Shown piece after piece: positions 48,002 to 58,564 of a stretch of DNA of 64,000 nucleotides. Within the stretch, counting starts at the first letter, position 1. Each line of letters opens with the position of its first letter. This DNA comes from Actinomyces oris (GTDB lineage Bacteria > Actinomycetota > Actinomycetes > Actinomycetales > Actinomycetaceae), in the NCBI RefSeq assembly GCF_006546825.1, contig NZ_VICC01000006.1, positions 558,001-622,000 on the forward strand, read 5' to 3'. The notes beneath the pieces were generated by a model. The model was not told where the DNA came from, searched no databases, and saw nothing but the letters and a program-made list of their open reading frames with translations. A program made the position numbers and the translations under genes.

Positions 48002-49761
48002 GGGGCAAGCCTGCCACGAGCAGGCCGCGTCAACCGCCCGGCTTTCTCCAGCAGGGCGCGGCGGGCGCGGGGAGCCACCAGGATCAGGACCCCGATCTCA
48101 CAGGCCCCCAGTGCCAGGGCGCCCGCGAGGCCGCCAGGCCAGGGCAGGGCGGCGCCGGGCAGGTGGGCGAAGAAGCCGGCGACGAGCACCATCCAGGAGC
48201 AGGCCGCGAGCGCCGGCCAGGCGGTGACGGTGGCGGCCGCGGGCCAGGCCGGTGCGATCAGCGCCGCCAGGAGCCCGCTGATGGTGGCGATGACGGCGGC
48301 CGGTTCACTGAGCAGGTTGGCGGGCACCGACCAGGCCCCCACCGAGGGCTGAAGGAGGATGAGGATCGGCCCGCAGGCAGCCTGGGCCACCAGCGGCAGG
48401 GCCACGGCGGTGGCCAGCCACCTGGGCAGGCGGCGTGAGAGGTGGGCCGCGACTGGCTTGGAGCCGATGACGATCCCGGCGGTGGCCGCCACGGACAGTG
48501 CGAAGCCGTAGTCGCGGGACTGCCAGGGGTCGATGAGCAGCAGGACGATGGCTCCGGCGCACAGGGCGGGCACGGAGGCGGCGCGTCTGCCGGCAACGAC
48601 GCCCAGCAGCATGACGGCCCCCATGGTGGCGGCGCGCAGCACGGAGCCTGAGGGGCGCACCAGGATGACGAGGAGGGTGAGCATGACTGCGCCGAGCAGT
48701 GCCCGCCACCGCCGGGGCAGCGCCCCGAGGGCTTCCAGGCCCAGTCCCAGGATGATGGCGACGTGCTGCCCGGAGACGGCGGTCAGGTGCGTCATGGAGA
48801 CGGTGCGCATGTCCTCGCGCAACGGGGCCGGCAGGGCGTGGTCGTCGCCCAGGGCGACACCGGGTACGAGGCTGCGGGCTCCCGGCGGCCAGAGACCTGT
48901 CTCCTCCCCCGCTCCTGCGGCGACCGGGGCCCCGATGCCCGGGGCGCCGACGGCCTGGGCGAGACCGGCGCGGACGGAGGTGACGGCCCCGAGTATCCCG
49001 CTCGGTGGGCCAAGGACGGTCAGACCGGTGCGCTTGGGGATGATGGCCGCCTCGGCGCGGCCGGGCTCGGTGGGCCTCAGGCGCGTGCGCACGCGGACGC
49101 GGGTCCCCATGGGCAGGCTCAGCCACTGCGTGTCGCCCAGGACGGTGGCGCTCAGGGTGGAGGCCCGCGTGTCCACTTGCTCGACGTCGAGGGTGGTGAT
49201 GACCAGGGTGGAGCGGCTGGTGGCTGAGACTCGCGGCTGCTGGGAGACGGTGCCGATGAGGGTGACCGGCTGCCCAGTGGCCACTGCCGCGGTCAGCGGG
49301 TCGCGCTGGCGGGCCCACAGGTGGACGGCGCTGATGGTCAGGACCGTCGCGGCGCACAGGGCGCACACGAGCAGGCTGGCGCTGAGGGTCCCCATCGCTC
49401 CGGGGTCGTGCTCGGGGGCGCCGGGACGCGGGTCGGCCCGGTGGCGCGGTGGCCGGAAGCGCAGGACAAGAACCACGAGCAGCGCAGCCAGGGCGGTGCA
49501 CCCGGAGGCCAGGAGCAGGACCTGCCTCCAGGCGTCTGCCGCCTCACGTCCAACGGCCCACCCGGCGCCGGCCCAGCAGGCCAGCACTGGGGCGAGCAGG
49601 CGCAGGTCGAGGGCCTCGGGGGCCTTGGAGGAGGTGGCGTGCTGACCTCCGTCTGGGTACCGGTTGCGCTCCTGCTCCTGGCGCAGGTGCGCATACAGCG
49701 CGGGGTCGTCCCAGGGGGCCCTGGGACTGCCCCCACCATTGCCCCCGTGGTCCTCGTTCAT
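47869..49761 (-). CDS. comEC: competence protein ComEC/Rec2 (channel only)
   Basis: The product is 630 aa with many membrane segments. The competence core is visible: VSMTHLTAVSGQHVAIILGL, RPSGSVLRAATMGAVMLLGV, SRDYGFALSVAATAGIVI and the N-terminal OB-like DUF4131 part. The C-terminal metallo-beta-lactamase domain of full ComEC is absent. The last ~50 residues overlap the holA start and look unconserved. Downstream of comEA with a 4-base overlap, it forms the DNA-uptake channel of natural competence. Confidence 0.9.
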   Translation of the reverse strand: MNEDHGGNGGGSPRAPWDDPALYAHLRQEQERNRYPDGGQHATSSKAPEALDLRLLAPVLACWAGAGWAVGREAADAWRQVLLLASGCTALAALLVVLVLRFRPPRHRADPRPGAPEHDPGAMGTLSASLLVCALCAATVLTISAVHLWARQRDPLTAAVATGQPVTLIGTVSQQPRVSATSRSTLVITTLDVEQVDTRASTLSATVLGDTQWLSLPMGTRVRVRTRLRPTEPGRAEAAIIPKRTGLTVLGPPSGILGAVTSVRAGLAQAVGAPGIGAPVAAGAGEETGLWPPGARSLVPGVALGDDHALPAPLREDMRTVSMTHLTAVSGQHVAIILGLGLEALGALPRRWRALLGAVMLTLLVILVRPSGSVLRAATMGAVMLLGVVAGRRAASVPALCAGAIVLLLIDPWQSRDYGFALSVAATAGIVIGSKPVAAHLSRRLPRWLATAVALPLVAQAACGPILILLQPSVGAWSVPANLLSEPAAVIATISGLLAALIAPAWPAAATVTAWPALAACSWMVLVAGFFAHLPGAALPWPGGLAGALALGACEIGVLILVAPRARRALLEKAGRLTRPARGRLAPWQRPAPPAPGARARHRLDCAGTRPSWRRSSSSAPARRSSPTER

Positions 49762-50612
49762 ACGGTGGCCTGTTCTCGCAGGCCCTCGAGCTTGGCCTTG
49801 CCGATGCCGGGGACGTCGGTGAGGGCGTCAACGCTGGCGAAGGGCCCGTGGGAGTCGCGGTACTCAACGATGCGTTGGGCCAGGGCCGGGCCGATTCCGG
49901 GCAGCTTCTCCAAGTCGGTTGCGGAGGCCGTGTTGATGTTGATCGTCCCGGATGCGCCGCCGTCGCCGGACTTTCCCGGGGCGGTTCGCGCACCGGAGGC
50001 GGCGTCCCCACCGGTTTGGGGTGCAGGATCGGGCAGGACCTCGCCGATGCGCGGGACCCGGATCTGCTCGCCGTCGATCAGGACCCGGGCGAGGTTGAGC
50101 TGCTGGGTGTCTGCCTCCGCGCTGGCTCCTCCGACGGCGTTGATGGCGTCGGTGACGCGGCTTCCCGGAGGTAGGGTCACCACCCCCGGCCTGCTCACCG
50201 CCCCGGTGACGTGGACGACGACGCTGCCCGATGTCGTGCTCAAGCCACCTGGTCCTGCTGCCGGTCCCGTGGTCGGCACCATGGCCGGTTTCATGGCTGG
50301 ACTCGCGGCCGCCCCTGTGGGTGGGGGCCGCATTGGAGCCGATGCCCCTGCCGCTGCGGCCGGAGCCTCGTGGCCGCCGGTGCCGGCGGAGACCAGCACG
50401 GCTCTCAGGGCCAGGGCGAGAGCCAGGATGAGGAGGGCGGAGCCGGCGATGATCGCCGCCCGGGGCGCGATCGCGAGGCGACGTGGCCGGCGCACCGGCT
50501 CCTCGGGGTCGGTTGAGCAGGCCAGACGCACAAGGTCGTCCAGGGACCTGTGCGCGTCGCTCCGTCTGGCTCCCATGTCCTCGACGGTAGGGACCGGACC
50601 CATGGGGCGCAT
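49758..50612 (-). CDS. comEA: ComEA family DNA receptor (SLBB and HhH)
   Basis: The product is 284 aa. One membrane anchor (AAIIAGSALLILALALALRA), a Pro/Ala/Gly linker, an SLBB domain (VVVHVTGAVSRPGVVTLPPG) and two helix-hairpin-helix motifs at the C-terminus (DLEKLPGIGPALAQRIVEYR and ALTDVPGIGKAKLEGLREQA) are present. It binds double-stranded DNA outside the membrane and hands it to ComEC. The overlap with comEC shows operon linkage. Confidence 0.93.
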   Translation of the reverse strand: MRPMGPVPTVEDMGARRSDAHRSLDDLVRLACSTDPEEPVRRPRRLAIAPRAAIIAGSALLILALALALRAVLVSAGTGGHEAPAAAAGASAPMRPPPTGAAASPAMKPAMVPTTGPAAGPGGLSTTSGSVVVHVTGAVSRPGVVTLPPGSRVTDAINAVGGASAEADTQQLNLARVLIDGEQIRVPRIGEVLPDPAPQTGGDAASGARTAPGKSGDGGASGTININTASATDLEKLPGIGPALAQRIVEYRDSHGPFASVDALTDVPGIGKAKLEGLREQATV

Positions 50613-50688
50613 GGTGAGGCCGTCTGCCCTGTGGAGAGCACTGGCGCCTGGCGGCCTGTGGCAACCGGGCCGCGTCGTCAGGCCTGGC

Positions 50689-51564
50689 TCAATGGGTCTT
50701 CAGGTCCGGGGCGACGGCGATGCCGAGGGCGCCGGGGCCCACGTGGGTGCTCGTCGCCTCGTCGACCGGGAGGGGGAGGACCTCGGAGACCTTGGCTCCT
50801 GCCTCCTCCATGGCCTGGCGCAGATCGGTCTCGAGCAGTGCCAGCTTGGAGGCGTCGTCGCCTTGAATGACCAGGCGCACCGGGTCTGCGGGGTGCCTGG
50901 GGCCGGACAGGACGGTCCCGCCGGCGACGCGGACGGCCTGCGCGATGAGGTGGCGCCTGGCGCGGGCCGCTCCGCGCACGGTCTCCAGCGTCCGGATTCC
51001 GTCGCGGGTCAGGGCCAGGACCGGGCGGATTCCCAGGACACCGTCCAGGCGGGCCGTGGTGCGGTCGATCCTTCCCGAGCGGGCCAGGCGTCCCAGGTCG
51101 TCGACGACGAAGAGCTGGCAGGAGCGGGCGGTGCTGGCCTGAGCCAGGGCGGCGCCGCGACGGGCGTCGTGGGCGCCGGAGGCTGCCAGTACCGCGAGCC
51201 CCAGGGCGCCGGAGCTGGTGCCGGAGTCGACCACGCGCAGCCACTGCGGGCGTCGGCGCCCCGCGCTCGGGCCCGGGCCGTTGGGCTGGTCCCGGTACTC
51301 GGCCTCGAGCTGGGCGGCGGCGATGCGGGCGTTGTCCACGGTGCCGGACAGGGCCGAGGAGATGTGGATGGCCAGGACCTCCTCGGCCCTGCTGGCCGCA
51401 CGCCGGTAGGCGTCCACCAGCTCCTGGACACTGGGCCGTGAGGTGGTGGCGGACTCACCGTTGTCAGCGGGGATGGCGTGCAGCGGCACCACCTCGATCG
51501 CGCGCTCACGCAGCAGGGGCTCCGTCAGGCAGGCGGCGGAGTCGGTGACGACGGCGAGCGACAT
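50689..51564 (-). CDS. DegV family fatty-acid-binding protein
   Basis: The product is 291 aa from the ATG at 51562-51564 (MSLAVVTDSAACLTEPLLRE). Typical motifs: VTDSAACL, SGTVDNARIAA and VVDSGTSSGALGLAVLAASG. DegV/FakB-type proteins bind fatty acids and can support FakA. No FakA is seen nearby, so the partner is not known. The frame is open to 51603, but the chosen start matches the family. Confidence 0.9.
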   Translation of the reverse strand: MSLAVVTDSAACLTEPLLRERAIEVVPLHAIPADNGESATTSRPSVQELVDAYRRAASRAEEVLAIHISSALSGTVDNARIAAAQLEAEYRDQPNGPGPSAGRRRPQWLRVVDSGTSSGALGLAVLAASGAHDARRGAALAQASTARSCQLFVVDDLGRLARSGRIDRTTARLDGVLGIRPVLALTRDGIRTLETVRGAARARRHLIAQAVRVAGGTVLSGPRHPADPVRLVIQGDDASKLALLETDLRQAMEEAGAKVSEVLPLPVDEATSTHVGPGALGIAVAPDLKTH

Positions 51565-51633
51565 GCCGCATACCTTATCGGCAAGCCGCCCACTGACCGG
51601 CAAGGCGCCACGGCTGCTCTCCAGGGCCGGCCG

Positions 51634-52890
51634 TCAGCGATACGAGACCAGGAGATCCTCGTAGAGGTTGATGAGCCGCCTGGTCATCGTCTCGGAGTCG
51701 AACTGCTGAGCCACCTCCAGGGCCCCCTCGGACAGCGCGGCGAGCCGGGCGTCGTCGGACAGCAGGGAGGCGAAGACCCGGGCGAAGTCCTCCCCCTCGA
51801 TGCCGTCGGTGAGAATCGCGTTGCGCTCGGTGAGGCACTCGGTCATCCGCTCGTCGCAGTAGACGATCGGCAGCCCGCAGGCAGCGGCCTCCAGGAACAC
51901 CATGGGCTGGTTGTCGAAGTGGTAGGAGGCCAGGGAGAAAACGTCGGCCTGCTTGAGCAGGACGGCGACCTCCTCCGGCGAGCACTTGCCGGTCAGGATC
52001 ACCCGGTCAGCCACCCCGAGCTCCTCGGCTCGCCGCCCCAGCTCCTCCTGGGAGGGGCCCGGGCCCACGAGCACCAGCTTGACCGGCAGGCCGGACAGGT
52101 GGGGCATGGCCTCAACGAGCGTCATCTGCCGCTTCTCCGGGCTGAGGCGGGCCACGCAGATGATGATCTTCTCGCCGGGGGCCTTGGGGATCGGTGAGTC
52201 GGCCGCGCGGGCACTGCGGTAGCGGGTGGAGTCCAGCCCGTTGGGCAGCACCATGCAGGGGGTGGTCAGTCCGCCGTCGTCGATGAGGATCCGGGCCAGG
52301 TGCTGGGAGGGCGACAGGCAAGCGTCGCACTTGTTGGCGAAGGCCGCCGTCAGGCGCCACCCCTGACGGGACAGGGCCGTCTTCATGTCGCGCTTGTTGA
52401 GGTGCTTGATGGTCTCCCGGTGAACGCGCGGCAGGACAGGCTGCGACTTGAGCGCCACGGGGAAGGCGACGGACAGGGCCAGCAGGCCCGAGAGCACGGC
52501 CAGCGGGTAGTCGTCGATGAGCTCGGTGTAGAGGGTGTGGATGGTGGTGACGTGGGGGATGTTCTGGCGCTTGGCCACCCAGTGCGCCAGGACCCCCAGG
52601 CTGAACTGGGTCTGGCTGTGGACGATGTCGAAGTCGTAAGCGTCGAAGCGCCGGGCCAGGCCCGGATAGATGGTGGCGACCTCGCGGCTGTCGAAGACGT
52701 AGTAGCGCGAGGAGGACAGGCGGATGACGTGGTCGTCGGTCTCCTCATAGCCCTCGGCCTTGGGGGCCACCACGTAGACCTCGTGTCCCATGCGCTCCAG
52801 GGCGGCACGGAAGGTGGCTGTGGAGGTTGCCACGCCGTGGACGGAGGGCAGGTAGTCGTCAATGAAGAAGGCGATCCGCACAGCGTTCAC
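51634..52890 (-). CDS. GT4-family glycosyltransferase
   Basis: The product is 418 aa. The GT-B fold is recognisable: FFIDDYLPSVHGVATSTATF at the N-terminus, PNGLDSTRYRS, LVGPGPSQEELGRRAEELG and DNQPMVFLEAAACGLPIVYC (acceptor E in E-x7-E region). It is similar to diacylglycerol or mannosyl-type glycosyltransferases of actinobacteria (MgdA/PimB-like). The acceptor is not determined. It is divergent from the HerA-like gene. Confidence 0.88.
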   Translation of the reverse strand: MNAVRIAFFIDDYLPSVHGVATSTATFRAALERMGHEVYVVAPKAEGYEETDDHVIRLSSSRYYVFDSREVATIYPGLARRFDAYDFDIVHSQTQFSLGVLAHWVAKRQNIPHVTTIHTLYTELIDDYPLAVLSGLLALSVAFPVALKSQPVLPRVHRETIKHLNKRDMKTALSRQGWRLTAAFANKCDACLSPSQHLARILIDDGGLTTPCMVLPNGLDSTRYRSARAADSPIPKAPGEKIIICVARLSPEKRQMTLVEAMPHLSGLPVKLVLVGPGPSQEELGRRAEELGVADRVILTGKCSPEEVAVLLKQADVFSLASYHFDNQPMVFLEAAACGLPIVYCDERMTECLTERNAILTDGIEGEDFARVFASLLSDDARLAALSEGALEVAQQFDSETMTRRLINLYEDLLVSYR

Positions 52891-53156
52891 CTGTTCCTGT
52901 GGTTCGGGTGCACCAGCAGCCGGCCCGTCAGGGGCGGTTCTTTCGGAAACGACGACGCAGGGGGCAGCATGGGGCGTGTAAACCTCGCGGCACTGGGGCG
53001 GGCAGGTGCGGGATCAGACGTACTATCTCAACGCCATTGAGGCCCGAGGGTACCTTGTTAGCCGGGCTCCTGCTTCTCTCGCGGTCAGAAACGGCGCCGG
53101 CTCCACTGGCACGCCCAGGTCAGCGCACTGGCAGGTTCGGCGTTTACGATGGCTCC

Positions 53157-55169
53157 ATGACCGATTCCGCTGAGATCGCACGCCTCAAGGCCGAGGCCGC
53201 CCAGGCCGCCGCCGAAGCCGCCGCAGCCAAGGCAGCCGCCGCCCAGGCGGCCCTTGACGCCGCCATCGCCTCCACCCCGGCCTCGGCCGTGGAGCAGGCC
53301 GGTGAGCCCCGCACTACTGACGCATCGGGCGAGACCCCCGCTCAGGCAGCCGACGCCGCTCCCTCCGACGAACCGGCTGCGGCCGCCGAACAGCCCCAGC
53401 AACCGGTGCAGGAGCCAGTTCAGGAGCCGGCCCCCGCGCAGGCTGAGACCGCCGCTGCAGCCGAGCAGGCATCGGGCAGTCAGGAGGCCGAGGAGACCGG
53501 CTACACCGCCCAGGTGCGTTCCGGCTACAGCTTCTCCTCCCCCACCCTGCCGGTGGGCACCTACCTCGACACGCTCTCGGGCGGCGAGCCCGCGGCGGTC
53601 AAGGACCTGTCGGTGGGCATCCCGCTGGGACTGCTCAACCGGCACGCACTGGTGGCCGGGGCGACCGGAACCGGTAAGACCCGCACGCTCCAGCTCCTGG
53701 CCGAGGGGCTGTCCGCCGCCGGCGTCCCGGTGTTCCTGGCCGACGTCAAGGGGGACCTGACCGGACTGGCCGAGGCCGGAGCCTCCAACGACAAGATCGC
53801 CTCCCGCATCGCCTCCACCGGTCAGGACTGGACGGGCCAGTCCTTCCCCATCGAGCTGTTCAACCTCGGCGGGTCGGACTCCGGCGCCGGCATCAGCGGC
53901 ACCCCGATCCGCACGACGGTCACCGAGTTCGGGCCGATCCTGCTCTCGCGGGTCCTGGGCCTGAACGACACGCAGGCCTCCGCCCTCCAGCTGGTCTTCC
54001 ACTGGGCCGACAGCCAGGGGCTGGCCCTGCTGGACCTGAAGGACCTGCGCGCCGTCGTCGACTACCTGACGAACACGGAGGCCGGTAAGGAGGAGCTCAA
54101 GACCATCGGCGGGGTCTCCGCGGCCACGGCCGGGGTCATCCTGCGGGAGATCGCCGCCCTGGAGGCGGCCGGCGGCGAGGCCTTCTTCGGTGAGCCGGCG
54201 CTCGACGTGCGTGACCTCATGCGGGTCTCCCCCGATGGGCGCGGCATCATCTCCGCCCTGGAGCTGGCCGACATCCAGTCCCAGGGCACGCTGTTCTCCA
54301 CCTTCCTCATGTGGCTGCTCGCCGAACTCTTCGAGACCCTGCCGGAGGTCGGCGACCCGGACAAGCCCACCATGGTGTTCTTCTTCGACGAGGCGCACCT
54401 GCTGTTCTCCGGCGCCTCGAAGGCCTTCCTGGAGGCCGTGGTGCGCACGGTGCGGCTCATCCGCTCCAAGGGCGTGGGCATCGTCTTCATCACCCAGTCC
54501 CCCACGGACGTCCCCGACGAGGTCCTGGCCCAGCTCGGCAGCCGGGTGCAGCACGCGCTGCGCGCCCACACCCCGGCCGACGCCGCCAACCTCAAGAAGG
54601 CGGTCTCCACCTTCCCGGTCAGCCCGGTGGACCTCAGCCGGGTGCTCACGTCGCTGGGCACCGGCCAGGCCGTCGTCAGCGTGCTGGACGAGAAGGGGCG
54701 CCCGGCGCCGGTGGCCCCGGTGGTCATCAACGTCCCCGCCGCCGTCATGGGGCCGGCCCAGGACGGCACCGTCAGCCAGGTACTGACCTCCTCACCGCTG
54801 AAACCCAAGTACGCCACGAGTGTGGACAACGAGTCCGCCTACGAGCTGCTGGCCCAGCGGGTCCAGGCCGACGCCGAGGCCGCCGAGGCCGCTCGCGCCG
54901 CCGAGCAGGCCGCCAAGGAGCAGGCCAAGGCCGACGCCGCCGCGCAGAAGGCCCTGGAGAAGGAGGCCGCCCGCCAGGCGGCTCAGCGTCAGAAGGAGGC
55001 CGAGCGCCTGGAGCGCGAGGCCGTCAAGGAGGCCCAGCGTCGCCAGCGCGAGGCGGAGAGGGCCGCCGAGCGCCGCAAGCGGGAGGTCGAGAAGACCATC
55101 GGCTCGGTGGGTCGCCAGATCACCCGCGAGATCACGCGCTCCATCTTCGGCACCCTCAGGCGCCGCTGA
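53157..55169 (+). CDS. HerA-like/DUF853 ATPase
   Basis: The product is 670 aa from the ATG at 53157, six bases after a TACGAT -10-like hexamer (leaderless-type). Walker A is GATGTGKTRTLQ (from residue 168). Walker B is FFFDEAHLLFSGA (about 406-415). The N-terminal ~100 residues are Ala/Glu/Pro-rich. The C-terminal ~110 form a charged Ala/Lys/Glu/Arg coiled coil. DUF853 proteins are bacterial HerA-type ATPases with unclear physiological role. Confidence 0.9.
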   Translation: MTDSAEIARLKAEAAQAAAEAAAAKAAAAQAALDAAIASTPASAVEQAGEPRTTDASGETPAQAADAAPSDEPAAAAEQPQQPVQEPVQEPAPAQAETAAAAEQASGSQEAEETGYTAQVRSGYSFSSPTLPVGTYLDTLSGGEPAAVKDLSVGIPLGLLNRHALVAGATGTGKTRTLQLLAEGLSAAGVPVFLADVKGDLTGLAEAGASNDKIASRIASTGQDWTGQSFPIELFNLGGSDSGAGISGTPIRTTVTEFGPILLSRVLGLNDTQASALQLVFHWADSQGLALLDLKDLRAVVDYLTNTEAGKEELKTIGGVSAATAGVILREIAALEAAGGEAFFGEPALDVRDLMRVSPDGRGIISALELADIQSQGTLFSTFLMWLLAELFETLPEVGDPDKPTMVFFFDEAHLLFSGASKAFLEAVVRTVRLIRSKGVGIVFITQSPTDVPDEVLAQLGSRVQHALRAHTPADAANLKKAVSTFPVSPVDLSRVLTSLGTGQAVVSVLDEKGRPAPVAPVVINVPAAVMGPAQDGTVSQVLTSSPLKPKYATSVDNESAYELLAQRVQADAEAAEAARAAEQAAKEQAKADAAAQKALEKEAARQAAQRQKEAERLEREAVKEAQRRQREAERAAERRKREVEKTIGSVGRQITREITRSIFGTLRRR

Positions 55170-55190
55170 GAACCGGCTCATGCTGAGCGA

Positions 55191-55228
55191 AGGGGCTGCA
55201 CCAACCATCTCGGATTGGTGCAGCCCCT
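55191..55228 (+). terminator. stem-loop terminator between the HerA-like gene and leuS
   Basis: A perfect 14-bp stem (AGGGGCTGCACCAA with its complement, 10-base loop) lies between two convergent genes and can serve both. There is no long T-run. Confidence 0.7.
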
Positions 55229-55290
55229 CGTGCTACTGCTGGGCTACCGCGGCGCGGCCGTGAGCGGCGCCGTCGGGGAGCCCGCCGCGG

Positions 55291-58272
55291 TTACTCGGGG
55301 ACGATGCTCACCAGCTTGGGGGCGCGCACGATCACCTTGCGCACGCCGCGCCCGTCCAGGGTGCGGATGACGCCGGGGGCCTCCAGGGCCAGTTTCTCGA
55401 GCTCGGCCTCGGAGATGTCGGGGTCGACTTCGAGGCGGTCGCGGACCTTGCCCTTGACCTGGATGACGCAGGTGACCTTCTCGGCGGCCAGCAGCGCCTC
55501 GTCGGTCACGACCGGGAAGTCCTCGTGGGCCAGGGAGTGCTCGTGGCCCAGGCGCTTCCAGATCTCCTCGGCGATGTGCGGAGCCACAGGCGCCGTCATG
55601 AGGACGAGGGCCTCGACGGCCTCGCGCGGGACCTCCCCGAGCCCGGTGAGGTGGTTGTTGAGGACGATGAGCTTGGCGATGGCCGTGTTCAGGCGCATCC
55701 CCTCGTAGTCCTCGCGCACGCCCACGATCGTCTTGGCCACGAGCCGGCGGGTCTCCTCGTCGGCGCTCTGCTCGGTCACCGTCAGCTCGCCGGTGGTCTC
55801 GTCGACGACGTTGCGCCACAGGCGCTGCAGGAAGCGCTGGCTGCCGGCGACGGCGCGGGTGTCCCACGGGCGGTCGGCGTCCAGCGGCCCCATGCTCATC
55901 TCGTAGACGCGGAAGGTGTCGGCGCCGTAGGCCTCGTACATGTCGTCGGGTGTGACGATGTTCTTCAGGGACTTGCCCATCTTGCCGTACTCGCGGCGCA
56001 CCGGCTGCCCCTGCCAGAGGTAGCTGGTGGAGCCGTCCTCGGCGGTGACCTCCTCGACCTCGTCGGCGGGCACGTACTGGCCGCGAGCATCGGTGTAGGC
56101 GTAGGCCTGGACGTAGCCCTGGTTGAAGAGGCGGTGGTAGGGCTCGGAGGAGGAGACGTGGCCCAGGTCGAACAGGACCTTGTGCCAGAAGCGCGCGTAA
56201 AGCAAGTGCAGGACGGCATGCTCGACACCGCCGACGTACAGGTCGGTGCCGCCGGAGACGTTGCCGGCCTGCGGGCGCGGCCCCATCCAGTAGGCCTCGT
56301 TAGCCGGGTCGACGAGCGCCTTGTCATCGGTGGGGTCGATGTAGCGCATCTCGTACCAGCACGAGCCGGCCCACTGCGGCATCGTGTTGGTCTCGCGGTA
56401 GTACCTCCGGGGGCCGTCGCCCAGGTCGAGCTCGACCTCGACCCACTCGGTGGCCTTGCCCAGCGGCGGCTCCGGGGAGGAGTCGGCGTCGTCGGGGTCG
56501 TAGGAGCGCGGCGAGTAGTCGGTGACCTCGGGCAGCTCGACCGGCAGCATCGACTCGGGCAGGGCGTGGACGCCGCCGTCCTCGTCCCACACGATCGGGA
56601 AGGGCTCACCCCAGTAGCGCTGGCGGGAGAAGAGCCAGTCGCGCAGGCGGTAGGTGACCGCGCCGCGGCCGGCGCCCTTGGCCTCCAGCCAGCCGATCAT
56701 GGTGGCCTTGGCCTCGTCCTTGCCCATGCCATTGATGTCCAGGTCGCCCTGGGCGGAGTTCACGACCACACCGTCACCGGTGTAGGCCTGGGCACTCAGG
56801 TCGACGCCGTGGGGGTCGTCGGCCGGGCCGATGGTCTGGATGATGTCAATGTCGTACTTGGTGGCGAAGGCGTAGTCGCGCTCGTCGTGGGCGGGCACGG
56901 CCATGATGGCGCCGGTCCCGTAGCCCATGAGGACGTAGTCGGCCACGAAGACCGGCACCTTCGCCCCGTTGACGGGGTTGATGCCGAAGAAGCCGGTGAA
57001 GACGCCGGTCTTGACCCGGCCCTCGTCGGTGCGGTCGGTGTCCGACGTCGCCGCGGCCTGGGCGCGGTAGGCGGCCACGGCCTCGGCGGGGGTCGCGTAG
57101 CCGCCGGTCCAAGCCTCCTTGGTGCCCTCGGGCCAGGCGGCCGGGACGGTCAGGGCCGCGGCGTCGTCAGCGATCTGGGCCTCGGTGCGCACCGAGCCGG
57201 AGGCCTGCAGGCCACCCAGCATGGGGTGCTCGGGAGCCACCACCATGAAGGTGGCGCCGAAGAGGGTGTCGGGGCGGGTGGTGTAGACGCTCAGCGACGC
57301 GTCCTGCTGGGCGCCTTGTCCGGCCCCGGGCACGGTGAAGGTCACCTCGGCGCCCTCGGAGCGTCCGATCCAGTTGCGCTGCATGAGCTTGACCTTCTCG
57401 GGCCAGTCCACGGTGTCCAGGTCTTCGGCGAGGCGGTCGCCGTAGGCGGTGATGCGCATCATCCACTGGCGCAGGTTGCGCTTGAAGACCGGGTAGTTGC
57501 CCCGCTCGGAGCGGCCCTCGGAGGTGACCTCCTCGTTGGCCAGCACCGTGCCCAGGCCGGGGCACCAGTTGACAGGGGCGCTGGAGACGTAGGCCAGGCG
57601 GAAGGAGTCGATGACCTCGGCCTGCTCGGCGGCGCTCAGAGCGTCCCAGTCGCGGCCGTCGGGAACGGGGACCTGGCCGGAGGCGAGTTTGTCGCGCAGC
57701 TCGGTCACCGGCCGGGCCGCACCCTTGCCGCGGCCGTCGCGGCGCGGGGCCTCGGGGTCGAACCAGGAGTTGAAGACCTGCAGGAAGATCCACTGGGTCC
57801 AGCGCACGTAGTCGACGTCGATCGTGGCCAGGGAGCGGCGCGGGTCGTGGGACAGGCCCAGGCGACGCAGCTGGCGGCGCATGTTGGCGATGTTGGCCTC
57901 GGTGGAGATGCGCGGGTGCTGGCCGGTGGTGACGGCGTACTGCTCGGCGGGCAGGCCGAAGGCGTCGTAGCCCATCGTGTACAGGACGTTCTTGCCGGTC
58001 ATCCGGGTGAAGCGGGCGACGACGTCGGTGGCGATGTAGCCCAGCGGGTGGCCCACGTGCAGGCCCTTGCCGGAGGGGTAGGGGAACATGTCCAGCAGGA
58101 AGAACTTCTCCTTGTCCGCCCCGGGTCCGGCCAGAGCGCCGACTGGGTTGTCGGCGTTGAAGGTGCCCTCGGCCTCCCAGCGGTCCTGCCAGGCGGTCTC
58201 GATGGAGTCCGCCAGCTCCGCCGTGTAGCGGAAGGGGGTGTCGGACTCGACCGGTGCGGTTCTCTCTGACAT
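55291..58272 (-). CDS. leuS: leucyl-tRNA synthetase
   Basis: The product is 993 aa. The class I motifs are visible: the HIGH-type HVGHPLGY in [17 protein letters not shown] and the KMSKS-type [10 protein letters not shown] in the C-terminal half. The large editing domain is inserted ([20 protein letters not shown]). It charges tRNA-Leu. A T-box signature was not seen in the ~280-base upstream region. Confidence 0.97.
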   Translation of the reverse strand: MSERTAPVESDTPFRYTAELADSIETAWQDRWEAEGTFNADNPVGALAGPGADKEKFFLLDMFPYPSGKGLHVGHPLGYIATDVVARFTRMTGKNVLYTMGYDAFGLPAEQYAVTTGQHPRISTEANIANMRRQLRRLGLSHDPRRSLATIDVDYVRWTQWIFLQVFNSWFDPEAPRRDGRGKGAARPVTELRDKLASGQVPVPDGRDWDALSAAEQAEVIDSFRLAYVSSAPVNWCPGLGTVLANEEVTSEGRSERGNYPVFKRNLRQWMMRITAYGDRLAEDLDTVDWPEKVKLMQRNWIGRSEGAEVTFTVPGAGQGAQQDASLSVYTTRPDTLFGATFMVVAPEHPMLGGLQASGSVRTEAQIADDAAALTVPAAWPEGTKEAWTGGYATPAEAVAAYRAQAAATSDTDRTDEGRVKTGVFTGFFGINPVNGAKVPVFVADYVLMGYGTGAIMAVPAHDERDYAFATKYDIDIIQTIGPADDPHGVDLSAQAYTGDGVVVNSAQGDLDINGMGKDEAKATMIGWLEAKGAGRGAVTYRLRDWLFSRQRYWGEPFPIVWDEDGGVHALPESMLPVELPEVTDYSPRSYDPDDADSSPEPPLGKATEWVEVELDLGDGPRRYYRETNTMPQWAGSCWYEMRYIDPTDDKALVDPANEAYWMGPRPQAGNVSGGTDLYVGGVEHAVLHLLYARFWHKVLFDLGHVSSSEPYHRLFNQGYVQAYAYTDARGQYVPADEVEEVTAEDGSTSYLWQGQPVRREYGKMGKSLKNIVTPDDMYEAYGADTFRVYEMSMGPLDADRPWDTRAVAGSQRFLQRLWRNVVDETTGELTVTEQSADEETRRLVAKTIVGVREDYEGMRLNTAIAKLIVLNNHLTGLGEVPREAVEALVLMTAPVAPHIAEEIWKRLGHEHSLAHEDFPVVTDEALLAAEKVTCVIQVKGKVRDRLEVDPDISEAELEKLALEAPGVIRTLDGRGVRKVIVRAPKLVSIVPE

Positions 58273-58556
58273 CGCGGCAGCGCTCTTTTCCTACTCGTGC
58301 TTCCTGGTGCTGGGGCACAGCCTATCGCCCGCCAGCAGTGGGGCCCGGCGGCGTCCGCCCCACGGGCGGGCGAGACCGGTCACGTCGGTAGAGCCCAGCA
58401 AGGTTCGAGCGGTCTCGGCGGGCCCTCACGCCGGCTCCGAGAGGACAAGGCGCCGTCGATGAAGGCCCCAGATATGCGGCTAATCGTTGCTGTTCCAGTG
58501 ATTCTGGAGTCTGCTTCAGCGTGCGGGGCACGGGCACCACTTGCTATACTGTACAT
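58273..58556. other. intergenic region between leuS and the DUF222-HNH gene
   Basis: About 280 bases between divergent genes. It holds the leuS promoter region on one side and the extended -10 and SOS-like site of the DUF222 gene on the other. No T-box signature and no small gene was recognised. Confidence 0.6.
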
Positions 58557-58564
58557 ATGTTCGA
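58541..58564 (+). promoter_or_regulatory. extended -10 promoter with LexA/SOS-box-like site
   Basis: TGCTATACT is an extended -10 (TGN before TATACT). Six bases later the ATG starts, so the mRNA is probably leaderless. TGTACATATGTTCG (58550-58563) matches the Gram-positive SOS box CGAACATATGTTCG at 12 of 14 positions. The box covers the start codon, so LexA binding would block the gene. Confidence 0.6.

Noticed and set aside
55525-58269. 914-aa plus-strand frame opposite leuS
   Set aside because: Antisense shadow of leuS, composition without domain features.
58273-58556. T-box leader for leuS
   Set aside because: The conserved T-box sequence was not found; T-boxes in actinobacteria are mainly known before ileS.
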